A stretch of 45,005 nt of DNA from Clostridiales bacterium (GTDB taxonomy: Bacteria; Bacillota; Clostridia; Oscillospirales; Acutalibacteraceae). This document shows positions 22,552-30,579 of this stretch, piece by piece. Below the pieces are notes generated by a model. That model made no database searches, was not told where the DNA came from, and saw only the letters and a list, made by a program, of their open reading frames with translations. The DNA lies in NCBI GenBank assembly GCA_022800315.1, contig JAAWQC010000020.1, positions 1 through 45,005 of the forward strand, given 5' to 3'. The first letter of the stretch is position 1. Each line of letters starts with the position of its first letter. The position numbers and the translations under genes are program-made.

Positions 22552-25176
22552 ATGGAGAAGAAAAAGACCAAAGCCGCCGAAAACGTCATCTGCGTCGACA
22601 GCGTCGACGCCCTGATCGCGAAAATGCAGCAGGTTCGAGAAGCGCAGGAAATCTTCTCGACCTACACGCAGGAGCAGGTGGACAAAATCTTCCTGGCCGC
22701 CGCCACCGCCGCCAACCAGCAGCGTATCCCGCTGGCGAAGATGGCCGTCGAAGAGACCGGCATGGGCGTCGTGGAAGACAAGGTCATCAAAAACCACTAC
22801 GCTGCCGAATACATCTACAACACCTACAAAAACACCAAAACCTGCGGTGTGCTGGAAGAGGACCACGCCTTCGGCATTAAGAAGGTTGCGGAACCCATCG
22901 GCCTGGTAGCGGCGGTCATCCCGACCACCAACCCGACCTCCACCGCCATCTTCAAAACCCTGATCTCGCTGAAGACCCGCAACGGCATCATCATCAGCCC
23001 CCATCCCCGCGCTAAAAAGTGCACCATCGCCGCCGCCAAGGTGGTGCTGGACGCCGCCGTCGCCGCGGGCGCCCCTGAGAACATCATCGCCTGGATCGAC
23101 GTCCCCTCCCTCGACCTGACCAACGAGGTCATGCGCAGCGCGGACATCATCCTCGCCACCGGCGGCCCCGGCATGGTCAAGGCCGCTTACTCCTCCGGCA
23201 AGCCCGCCCTGGGCGTCGGCCCCGGCAACACCCCCGCGATCATCGACGATTCCGCCGACATCAAGATGGCGGTCAGCTCGATCATCCACTCCAAAACCTT
23301 CGACAACGGCATGATCTGCGCATCCGAGCAGTCGGTCATCGTGCTGGACTCCATTTATAAAGAGGTCAAGAAAGAGTTTACCTATCGTGGATGCTACTTC
23401 CTGAACGCGGAAGAGACCGAGAAGGTGCGCAAGACCATTCTGATCAACGGTGCCCTGAACGCCAAGATCGTCGGACAGAAGGCCCACACCATCGCGAAGC
23501 TCGCCGGTGTCGAGGTCCCCGAAGCCACCAAGATCCTGATCGGCGAAGTGGAGAGCGTGGAGCTGGAGGAGGAGTTCGCTCATGAGAAGCTGTCCCCCGT
23601 CCTCGCCATGTACCGCGCCAAGACGTTTGACGATGCCATCGCCAAGGCGACCCGCCTGATCGCTGACGGCGGTTACGGCCACACCTCCTCCCTGTACGTC
23701 GACGCGGTAAACGGCCGCGACAAGATCGACGTGATGGGTGCCGCCATGAAGACCTGCCGCATACTGGTCAACACTCCCTCCTCCCAGGGCGGCATCGGCG
23801 ACCTGTACAACTTCCGCATGACCCCCTCCCTGACGCTGGGCTGCGGCACCTGGGGCGGCAACTCCGTCTCCGAAAACGTGGGTGTCAAGCATCTGCTGAA
23901 CGTCAAGACCGTCGCCGAGAGGAGAGAAAACATGCTGTGGTTTAGAGCGCCGGAAAAGGTATACTTCAAGAAGGGCTGCATGCCGGTGGCGCTGGATGAG
24001 CTGGGCACCATCATGCACAAAAAGCGCGCCTTCATCGTCACCGACTCCTTCCTGTATAAAAACGGCTATGTCAAGCCCATCGAGGCCAAGCTGGATGAAA
24101 TGGGCATCGTACACACCTGCTTCTTTGAGGTGGCTCCCGATCCGACCCTGGGCTGCGCCCGTGCGGGCGCGGCGGCCATGACCGCCTTTGAGCCCGACGT
24201 GATCATCGCCCTGGGCGGCGGCTCCGCCATGGATGCCGGCAAGATCATGTGGATGCTGTACGAGCATCCGGACGCCAACTTCCAGGATATGGCCATGGAC
24301 TTCATGGATATCCGCAAGCGTATCTACACCTTCCCCGAGATGGGCACCAAGGCTTACTTCGTGGCCATCCCCACCTCCTCCGGCACCGGTTCGGAAGTAA
24401 CCCCCTTCGCCATCATCACCGACGAGAACTCCGGTGTGAAATGGCCGCTGGCGGATTATCAGCTGCTGCCGAACATGGCGATCGTGGATACCGACAACAT
24501 GATGAACCAGCCCAAGGGCCTGACCTCCGCCTCCGGTATCGACGTCATGACCCACGCGCTGGAAGCCTATGTCTCGGTGATGGCCAGTGATTACACCGAC
24601 GGCTTCGCCCTCAAGGCCATGAAGAGCGTCATGACCTATCTGCCCTCCGCCTATGAGAACGGCGCGAAGGATCCCGAGGCCCGTCAGAAGATGGCCGACG
24701 CGGCCTGCATGGCCGGTATGGCTTTCGCCAACGCCTTCCTGGGCCTGAACCACTCCATGGCCCATAAGCTGGGGGCCTTCCACCACATCCCCCATGGCGT
24801 CGCCAACGCCCTCATCCTGACCAATGTCATGCGTTACAACGCGGTGGAAGTCCCCACCAAGATGGGTACCTTCCCGCAGTACGAATATCCGCACACCCTG
24901 GCGCGCTACGCCGAAGCCGGCCGTTTCTGCGGCATCACGGGCAAGAACGACGAAGAGGTGCTGGAAAACTTCTGCGCCGCTCTGGAAGAGCTGAAGAAGA
25001 AAATCGGCATCCCCGCCTCCATCAAGGAGTGGGGCATCGATGAGAAAGCCTTCCTCGACTCCCTCGACGATATGGTGGAGCAGGCCTTCAACGATCAGTG
25101 CACCGGCGCCAACCCCCGTTACCCGCTGATGAGCGAGATCAAAGAACTGTACCTGAAATCCTACTACGGCAAATAA
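22552..25176 (+). CDS. adhE: Bifunctional acetaldehyde-CoA / alcohol dehydrogenase
   Basis: The 874-residue enzyme reduces acetyl-CoA to acetaldehyde and then to ethanol, regenerating NAD+ in fermentation. The N-terminal half is an aldehyde dehydrogenase (catalytic Cys in GMICASEQSV near residue 246, preceded by GVGPGNTPA). The C-terminal half is an iron-dependent alcohol dehydrogenase (GGGSAMDAGK, then PTSSGTGSEVTPFA, and the iron ligands in GLNHSMAHKLGAFHHIPHG). Length is that of normal AdhE, which forms long helical filaments (spirosomes). ATG 22552 has GGAGG seven bases upstream. A Rex-like operator overlaps its start point. Two hairpins follow. Confidence 0.97.
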   Translation: MEKKKTKAAENVICVDSVDALIAKMQQVREAQEIFSTYTQEQVDKIFLAAATAANQQRIPLAKMAVEETGMGVVEDKVIKNHYAAEYIYNTYKNTKTCGVLEEDHAFGIKKVAEPIGLVAAVIPTTNPTSTAIFKTLISLKTRNGIIISPHPRAKKCTIAAAKVVLDAAVAAGAPENIIAWIDVPSLDLTNEVMRSADIILATGGPGMVKAAYSSGKPALGVGPGNTPAIIDDSADIKMAVSSIIHSKTFDNGMICASEQSVIVLDSIYKEVKKEFTYRGCYFLNAEETEKVRKTILINGALNAKIVGQKAHTIAKLAGVEVPEATKILIGEVESVELEEEFAHEKLSPVLAMYRAKTFDDAIAKATRLIADGGYGHTSSLYVDAVNGRDKIDVMGAAMKTCRILVNTPSSQGGIGDLYNFRMTPSLTLGCGTWGGNSVSENVGVKHLLNVKTVAERRENMLWFRAPEKVYFKKGCMPVALDELGTIMHKKRAFIVTDSFLYKNGYVKPIEAKLDEMGIVHTCFFEVAPDPTLGCARAGAAAMTAFEPDVIIALGGGSAMDAGKIMWMLYEHPDANFQDMAMDFMDIRKRIYTFPEMGTKAYFVAIPTSSGTGSEVTPFAIITDENSGVKWPLADYQLLPNMAIVDTDNMMNQPKGLTSASGIDVMTHALEAYVSVMASDYTDGFALKAMKSVMTYLPSAYENGAKDPEARQKMADAACMAGMAFANAFLGLNHSMAHKLGAFHHIPHGVANALILTNVMRYNAVEVPTKMGTFPQYEYPHTLARYAEAGRFCGITGKNDEEVLENFCAALEELKKKIGIPASIKEWGIDEKAFLDSLDDMVEQAFNDQCTGANPRYPLMSEIKELYLKSYYGK

Positions 25177-25196
25177 GCCCCTCTTTTCATACGGCG

Positions 25197-25228
25197 AAGG
25201 AGCGCAGTCCCAAAGGTCTGCGCTCCTT
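25197..25228 (+). terminator. Hairpin after adhE
   Basis: AAGGAGCGCAG (25197-25207) pairs with CTGCGCTCCTT (25218-25228). The tail (ATTCAATAAT) is only moderately T-rich. The 25255 hairpin backs it up. Confidence 0.7.
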
Positions 25229-25254
25229 ATTCAATAATACGCGGATGTAAACAG

Positions 25255-25300
25255 CAGGACGGCCATCGGCAACTGCCGATGGCCGTCCTGTTTCGTTTTT
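25255..25300. terminator. Strong terminator between adhE and rnr
   Basis: CAGGACGGCCATCGGC (25255-25270) pairs perfectly with 25275-25290 around AACT, followed by TTTCGTTTTT on the plus strand. It also lies just past the rnr stop on the minus strand. Confidence 0.88.
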
Positions 25301-25303
25301 GTC

Positions 25304-27415
25304 TTACGCGGGGACAAAGCCGATACGGCCCGCCGAGATATCGCAGGAGGCTACCTGGATATCGATCTCATCCCCCACGGTATACAGGGGCCTTCCCTTC
25401 CGGTCGGTAAAGGACGCTACCCCGTCGTACTGCAGCTCCTTGTCGGGCAGGCTCTCCGGTCGGATCATGCCCTCCACCGTGTTGGACAGCTCCACATACA
25501 TGCCGAATTCGGACACCGAGCTGATCACACCGGTGAAGGTTTTACCGATATAGGCGGACATATACTCCGCTTTATAGCAGGCTTCGCAGCTGCGTTCTGC
25601 GTTCATGGCGCGGATTTCGCACTCGGTGGAGCGTGAGGCAGCGTCCTTTGCGAATTCGCCGTAGCGGCGGTACAGCTCCGCCTTGCTCATTCCCCTTACC
25701 GCATCGGACAGGATGCGGTGGATGGACAGGTCGGGGTACCGCCGGATGGGCGAGGTGAAATGGCAGTAATCCTCCAGGCAAAGTCCGTAGTGCCCCAGCG
25801 GATGCTCACTGTACACCGCCTTGGCCATACACCGCAGCAGCCGTTCGGAAACCAGACGGGCGTAGCGGGTGTCTTTTGCCGCCTCCATCATGGCGCGGGG
25901 CAGGCCCCCCATGTCTTTTGTCCCCTCGAAGGGAATCCCGAGCACCCGCATGGTTTCCAGCAGGGCGTCCAGTTTCTCACCGTCGGGACGGTCATGTACC
26001 CGGTAGACGAAGGGCAGTTCCCGTTCGCGGGCGTATTTCGCCACCGCCACATTGGCCGCGATCATGAACTGTTCGATCATGCCCTCCGCCTCGCCCGCCA
26101 CGCGGGGATACAGGGCGGCGGGAACGCCGTTTTCATCCAGCAGAAACCGAGCTTCGGTGCTGATGAGGTCCATGGTCCCCCGCTTTTCGGCGGCGGTTTT
26201 CAGTTTTTTGGCCAGTGCGCGCATACTGCGCAGGGTCTGCGCGGCTGGTTTGTATTTTTCCTTGATGTCCGCGCCAGCCGTACCGGCGAAGATTTCGTTG
26301 ACCTCACTGTACACGCCCCGTATCTTCGAGGAGATCACCGACTTGACCAGGCGCAGTTCCTTACAGGTTCCCGCCTTATTAAGGGTCATGAGGGCGGACA
26401 GGGTCAGCTTGTCCTCATGGGGATTCAGGGAGCAGGCGCCGTTGGAGAGCTCCTCAGGCAGCATGGGGATCACCCGGTCGGCGAAATAGACCGAAGTACC
26501 CCGTTTCAACGCCTCGGTATCCAGTGGGCCGCCGGCACGGACATAATGGGATACGTCAGCTATGTGCACGCCCAGCAGCAGGGTTCCGTCATCGTTTTTA
26601 CGCAGGGAAATGGCGTCGTCCAGATCCTTGGCGTCTTCCCCATCTATGGTGAAGATCAGCTCGTCGCGCAGATCGACCCGTCCCTCCAGATCCTTTTCCG
26701 TAAAGCCTGCGGCCTTATCCGCTTCTTCCCGCACAGCGGCGGGAAACACCGAGGGGATACCCATCATATCGACGATAGAATCGGCGCATATCCGCGCGCT
26801 GTCGGCCGACCCGAAAGAATAGACCACCGCTGCCGATGGCTCCCCGCCTTTTCCCTCGGTCAGGGTGAAGCGGACCTTGTCCCCTTCCTGGGCGCCGTTC
26901 AGAGCGGAACGCCGGATTGGCAGCGGATAGCGAATCGAACGGTCGGGTTCCACCACGGTCTCCCCTTCCGGTGAAAGAGCGATCCGCCCGGAGTAGGCCC
27001 GATCCCCTTCCTCCAGGATGCGGGTCACCGACCCGTTCGGCCCGCGGCTGTCCTCCGGCCCCAGGCGGATCAGCACGGTATCCCCCGGCAGGGCACCCCG
27101 TATATTGCGGCCCGCGATAAAACAGTCCTCACCCGTATCCTCAAACCGGGCGAAGGCGAAGCCGCGGGACAGGGACAGCATCACCGCCCGGCGGCAGTTG
27201 GCTGTCTCCGACAGCTTCAGCTTCCCCTTCTTGGTGCGGAGCACCTCCCCCTCCATCTCCAGCTGGCGCAGGGCCATCAGGAAAGAGGCGCGGTCGGCTT
27301 TCTTCACCTTCAGCGCGGCGGCGAGGGCGTCCTGCGTCATGGAGCGTCCCTCCCGTTCCAGTCGACGCAGAAGACGGGCGCGTATATCCTTTTTATGCGG
27401 ATTGTCTATTTTCAT
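25304..27415 (-). CDS. rnr: Ribonuclease R
   Basis: The 703-residue 3'-5' exoribonuclease degrades structured RNA. Its order is an N-terminal winged helix (about 1-70), cold-shock-like OB domains (about 75-210), the RNB catalytic domain (about 245-570) with the acidic cluster DGEDAKDLDDA near residues 257-267 and YCHFTSPIRRYPDL, and a C-terminal S1 domain (about 620-700, TGVISSVSEFGMYVEL). Length fits RNase R; the Lys/Arg-rich tail of some homologues is absent. The start ATG 27415 has GGAGGA upstream. It lies behind secG, a common Firmicute pairing, but a terminator separates them. smpB, usually next, is not present. Confidence 0.95.
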   Translation of the reverse strand: MKIDNPHKKDIRARLLRRLEREGRSMTQDALAAALKVKKADRASFLMALRQLEMEGEVLRTKKGKLKLSETANCRRAVMLSLSRGFAFARFEDTGEDCFIAGRNIRGALPGDTVLIRLGPEDSRGPNGSVTRILEEGDRAYSGRIALSPEGETVVEPDRSIRYPLPIRRSALNGAQEGDKVRFTLTEGKGGEPSAAVVYSFGSADSARICADSIVDMMGIPSVFPAAVREEADKAAGFTEKDLEGRVDLRDELIFTIDGEDAKDLDDAISLRKNDDGTLLLGVHIADVSHYVRAGGPLDTEALKRGTSVYFADRVIPMLPEELSNGACSLNPHEDKLTLSALMTLNKAGTCKELRLVKSVISSKIRGVYSEVNEIFAGTAGADIKEKYKPAAQTLRSMRALAKKLKTAAEKRGTMDLISTEARFLLDENGVPAALYPRVAGEAEGMIEQFMIAANVAVAKYARERELPFVYRVHDRPDGEKLDALLETMRVLGIPFEGTKDMGGLPRAMMEAAKDTRYARLVSERLLRCMAKAVYSEHPLGHYGLCLEDYCHFTSPIRRYPDLSIHRILSDAVRGMSKAELYRRYGEFAKDAASRSTECEIRAMNAERSCEACYKAEYMSAYIGKTFTGVISSVSEFGMYVELSNTVEGMIRPESLPDKELQYDGVASFTDRKGRPLYTVGDEIDIQVASCDISAGRIGFVPA

Positions 27416-27454
27416 CTTTTCCTCCGTCAGAGCTATTCAAGCTGTGTAAAAAAA

Positions 27455-27482
27455 ACGCCCCGCTCAACGAGCAGGGCGTTTC
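27455..27482 (-). terminator. Terminator between secG and rnr
   Basis: On the minus strand a hairpin with AAACGCCC / GGGCGTTT arms and a GCTC/GAGC core is followed by TTTTTTTT. It would attenuate transcription between secG and rnr. On the plus strand the tail is weak. Confidence 0.8.
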
Positions 27483-27492
27483 GTCACTCCAC

Positions 27493-27744
27493 TTACTTAC
27501 CGAGGAATTTGGTGATCAGCATGCCGGCAAACACCAGCACGAAAAAGGTAATCGAAATGACCTTCGTCCACTTGGCCAACAGGGCGTCCACCGTGCGAGC
27601 CTTGCCCTTATCGAGGAACGAATCCGCCGCGCCGGAAATGGCGCCCAGGTTCGCCTGACGTCCCTCCTGCAGCAGGACGACACAGATAATCAGCAATGAA
27701 AAAACGATCAATACGATCCCAATAATAATCTCCCAAATACTCAT
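27493..27744 (-). CDS. secG: Preprotein translocase subunit SecG
   Basis: The 83-residue protein has two membrane helices (about 4-24 and 58-78) linked by a cytoplasmic loop with the family pattern LLQEGRQANLGAISGAAD, which is diagnostic for SecG. It associates with SecYE and helps SecA-driven protein export. Length is normal. The ATG at 27744 has GGAGGG upstream. Its partners SecY and SecE are elsewhere, as usual. Next downstream is rnr, with a terminator hairpin between. Confidence 0.94.
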   Translation of the reverse strand: MSIWEIIIGIVLIVFSLLIICVVLLQEGRQANLGAISGAADSFLDKGKARTVDALLAKWTKVISITFFVLVFAGMLITKFLGK

Positions 27745-28273
27745 CTATAGCCCTCCATCTAGTATAGCTCAATAATACTGTAATATACTACCACAGCCAG
27801 ACAGGGATTGCAAGCGGGAATTTTACCTCCACGTGGAATTTGCATGTATGAAACCGCGCCAGCCGGGCATTCTATCTATCGGCGACGGATACAACGAAAG
27901 CCTGCGTTTGCATGTAGCCGCTGCCGGATAACCGCTATCGACCAGGATACACTCCTGTCCGGCAGCGGTTTTCTTTTTTACCAGGACTTTTTTCCTACCG
28001 AACCGCTGCCGGACACGGCTGACGGTTTTCTTTTTTTACCAGGACTATTTTCCTACCGAACCGCTGCCGGACCCATGCGGCACCCGGCACGGCCGTCTGC
28101 CGCCCACGATTTTCTTTTGACAGGACAGTATTCCTTGGCTATGGTTATCGCACCGTTGAGTTTCGCTGCGAATACAACCAAAATATAAGGGTGTGTAACA
28201 CGCGGTGCCAATTCTCGATTATCCCAATCGATGACCACGAGAAATCTAAATGAGGATTCATCTTTTTGCCAGT
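27745..28273. other. Gene-free 530-bp region with repeats
   Basis: This stretch lies between secG and the topoisomerase IV A gene, both on the minus strand. The longest frame (plus, 27808-28188) arises from the tandem repeat and does not look like a protein. Besides the repeats at 27919-28072, TTTGCATGTA occurs twice (27838 and 27908). A non-coding RNA read from the plus strand and ending at the 27919-27980 hairpin would fit the layout, but I could not identify a promoter for it. Confidence 0.5.
27919..28072 (+). repeat. Tandem terminator-like repeats
   Basis: CCGCTGCCGGA (27919-27929) pairs with TCCGGCAGCGG (27958-27968), followed by TTTTCTTTTTT, which makes an intrinsic-terminator form. 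A unit of about 49 bases (27966-28014) recurs almost exactly at 28023-28072, with a period of 57. Each unit begins CGGTTTTCTTTTT and ends AACCGCTGCCGGAC, so either copy can pair with 27957-27970. Confidence 0.75.
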
Positions 28274-30517
28274 TTACAGGGTCAGCTGCTCCCCCACATC
28301 CTCGGCGGATAACATGGCGCCGGCGGCGGGCAGGGTTTTGGTACGATAGCGGTTGGGTTTCGCCACCATATCCTCTGTAAAGGGTTCTACCGATACGAGA
28401 CGGTGATTGCCCTTTAGCGTCATGACCTGCACGCCGATGGTGCTGCGGGTGGATTTGGCCGTTATAGCGCCGGTGTGCACCAGCAGGCGACGGCCGGAGG
28501 TGGCGGTCAGCATAAACTCCTGATCCTCGGTGATATGCCGGATGGCCACGATGGGCGATTTGTCCGAATAGGCGCCCAGCAAGCGACGGCGGTTGGTCTT
28601 GGTGGCGTAGGCAGACAGCTCCACCTTGGCGGTTTTGCCGTTCTCGAAGAAGAAGAGCAGATAGCCGCTGTAATCGGCGGTCACCACCATATGGAAGGCG
28701 GTCTCCCCCTCTTCAAAGCCCAGTTTCCCCGCGACGAAATCCCCCATGACGCTGGCCTTGGTATCGCCGAAATCGCTGGCTTTTGCCTTATAAACCGTCC
28801 CCTGGGCGGTGAAGAAGAGCAGGTCCTTCCCGTTGGAGGTTTCCACCGTCTGGAGGATACGGTCCCCCTCCTTGAGCTTCTGCTCCCCGCTCATGCGCAG
28901 CGACTGTGGAGTGATCTTCTTAAAATATCCCTCAGCGGTATAAAACAGGGTGCAGGGATAATCGGGAACCTCCTCCTCCACCGCTTCGGCGGTATCGTCG
29001 ATCTCCGATGCGTACAGCAGCTCGGTGCGGCGGGGCTGGCCGTACTTTTTTGTGATGTCCTTCAGCTCGGTGATGATGATATCCCGCACCCGCGCCGGAC
29101 TTTTCAGAATCGATTCCATCTCGGCGATATCCTTTTCCAGCTTGCCGATTTCCTCGGTGCGTTTGAGGATGTATTCCCGGTTCAAGTGGCGCAGGCGGAT
29201 TTCCGCCACATATTCCGCCTGGGTCTCGTCAATGCCGAACCCGATCATCAGGTTGGGAATGACCTCCGACTCCTCGTCGGTGGCGCGGATAATGCGGATC
29301 GCCTTGTCGATATCCAGCAGGATTTTGGCAAGGCCCTGTAAGAGATGCAGCTTGTCCTTCGCCTTACCCAGGTCGAAGTGCACCCGGCGGCGCACGCATT
29401 CCATGCGGAAGGCGGTCCACTCCTCCAGTATCTGGCGGACCCCCATCACACGGGGCACACCGGCGATCAGGATATTGAAGTTGCAGGAGAAGGTATCCTG
29501 CAGCGGGGTCATGGTGAACAGACGGTTCATCAGCTTGTCGGGATCCACACCCCGCTTCAGATCGATGGTGATTTTCAGGCCGTCCAGGCCGATCTCGTTG
29601 CGGACGTCGGAAATTTCCCGCACCTTTCCCGTCTTGACCAGTTCGGTGAGCTTGCCGATGATTGCCTCCACCGTGGTGGTGGGGGGAATCTGGGTTACGT
29701 CGATGCAGTTGGCGGCCTTGTCGTAAGTATAGACCGAACGGATTTTGATACCGCCCCGGCCGGTCTCGTAGATTTTGTCCAGCTCCTCCCGCCGGTAGAC
29801 CACCCGTCCGCCGCCGGGAAAATCGGGGGCCTTCAGAGAGGAGCCGATATCGTGCTCCGGGTCCTTCATCAGGGCGATGGCGGTTTCGCAGACCTCGCCC
29901 AGATTGAAAGAGCAGATGGAACTGGCCATGCCCACCGCGATACCCACATTCCGGTTGACCAGGATGGAGGGGAATCCCACCGGCAGCAGGGTCGGCTCCT
30001 TCATGGTAGAATCGTAGTTGTCCGCGAAGTCCACCGTATCCCGGTCGATGTCCCGGAACAGTTCCGCCGCGATGGGATCAAGCTTTGCCTCGGTGTATCG
30101 GGACGCGGCGTACTCCATATCGGTAGAATACGCCCGGCCGAAGTTGCCCTTGGAATCCACATAAGGATGCAGCAGAGACTGATAGCCTCGGGAGAGGCGC
30201 ACCATCGTATCGTAGATGGCGGCGTCGCCATGGGGATTGAGCTTCATAGTCGAACCGACGATATTGGCCGACTTGGTCCGCCCGCCGGTGAGCAGCCCCA
30301 TCTTGTACATGGTGTATAGCAGCTTGCGCTGTGAGGGCTTGAAGCCGTCGATCTCGGGTATGGCGCGGGACATGATCACGCTCATGGCGTAGGGCATGTA
30401 GTTGGTCTCCAGCGTGTCGGTGATCCGCTGGCTCTCCACCAGGCCCGCTCCGGCGATGTGGGCGTTTTCCGGCAGCTTTTCGATGACCGGGGAGGTGCGT
30501 TTGATTTTCTTGGGCAT
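28274..30517 (-). CDS. parC: DNA topoisomerase IV subunit A (ParC)
   Basis: The 747-residue subunit cuts and rejoins DNA. The catalytic tyrosine is in AASRYTEAKLD near residue 140. The quinolone-resistance region lies ahead of it (KLNPHGDAAIYDTMVRLSRG). A beta-pinwheel C-terminal domain follows from about residue 500, without the GyrA box (QRRGGKG), which argues for ParC over GyrA. It lies downstream of parE on the same strand with a 62-base gap, the standard order. The start ATG 30517 has its AAAGG site 13 bases upstream, longer than ideal. Topo IV unlinks daughter chromosomes. Confidence 0.92.
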   Translation of the reverse strand: MPKKIKRTSPVIEKLPENAHIAGAGLVESQRITDTLETNYMPYAMSVIMSRAIPEIDGFKPSQRKLLYTMYKMGLLTGGRTKSANIVGSTMKLNPHGDAAIYDTMVRLSRGYQSLLHPYVDSKGNFGRAYSTDMEYAASRYTEAKLDPIAAELFRDIDRDTVDFADNYDSTMKEPTLLPVGFPSILVNRNVGIAVGMASSICSFNLGEVCETAIALMKDPEHDIGSSLKAPDFPGGGRVVYRREELDKIYETGRGGIKIRSVYTYDKAANCIDVTQIPPTTTVEAIIGKLTELVKTGKVREISDVRNEIGLDGLKITIDLKRGVDPDKLMNRLFTMTPLQDTFSCNFNILIAGVPRVMGVRQILEEWTAFRMECVRRRVHFDLGKAKDKLHLLQGLAKILLDIDKAIRIIRATDEESEVIPNLMIGFGIDETQAEYVAEIRLRHLNREYILKRTEEIGKLEKDIAEMESILKSPARVRDIIITELKDITKKYGQPRRTELLYASEIDDTAEAVEEEVPDYPCTLFYTAEGYFKKITPQSLRMSGEQKLKEGDRILQTVETSNGKDLLFFTAQGTVYKAKASDFGDTKASVMGDFVAGKLGFEEGETAFHMVVTADYSGYLLFFFENGKTAKVELSAYATKTNRRRLLGAYSDKSPIVAIRHITEDQEFMLTATSGRRLLVHTGAITAKSTRSTIGVQVMTLKGNHRLVSVEPFTEDMVAKPNRYRTKTLPAAGAMLSAEDVGEQLTL

Positions 30518-30579
30518 AGTGAAAACCAGGCCTTTCGTTTAAGGTATCCGTTATTGGGGCGGCGCCGTCTTTTCCGGCG

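Noticed and set aside
22492-24894. An 800-codon open frame on the minus strand opposite adhE
   Set aside because: It mirrors the adhE codons in a GC-rich gene. The translation is Gly/His/Val-rich with no family pattern, and there is no ribosome site.
25718-26974. A 418-codon plus-strand frame opposite rnr
   Set aside because: Antisense shadow of the RNase R gene. The protein is low-complexity-like, and rnr is certain from its RNB motifs.
27808-28188. A 126-codon plus-strand frame in the gap between secG and parC
   Set aside because: It owes its length to the tandem repeat (its translation repeats a similar Phe/Leu-rich segment) and has no ribosome site or family pattern.
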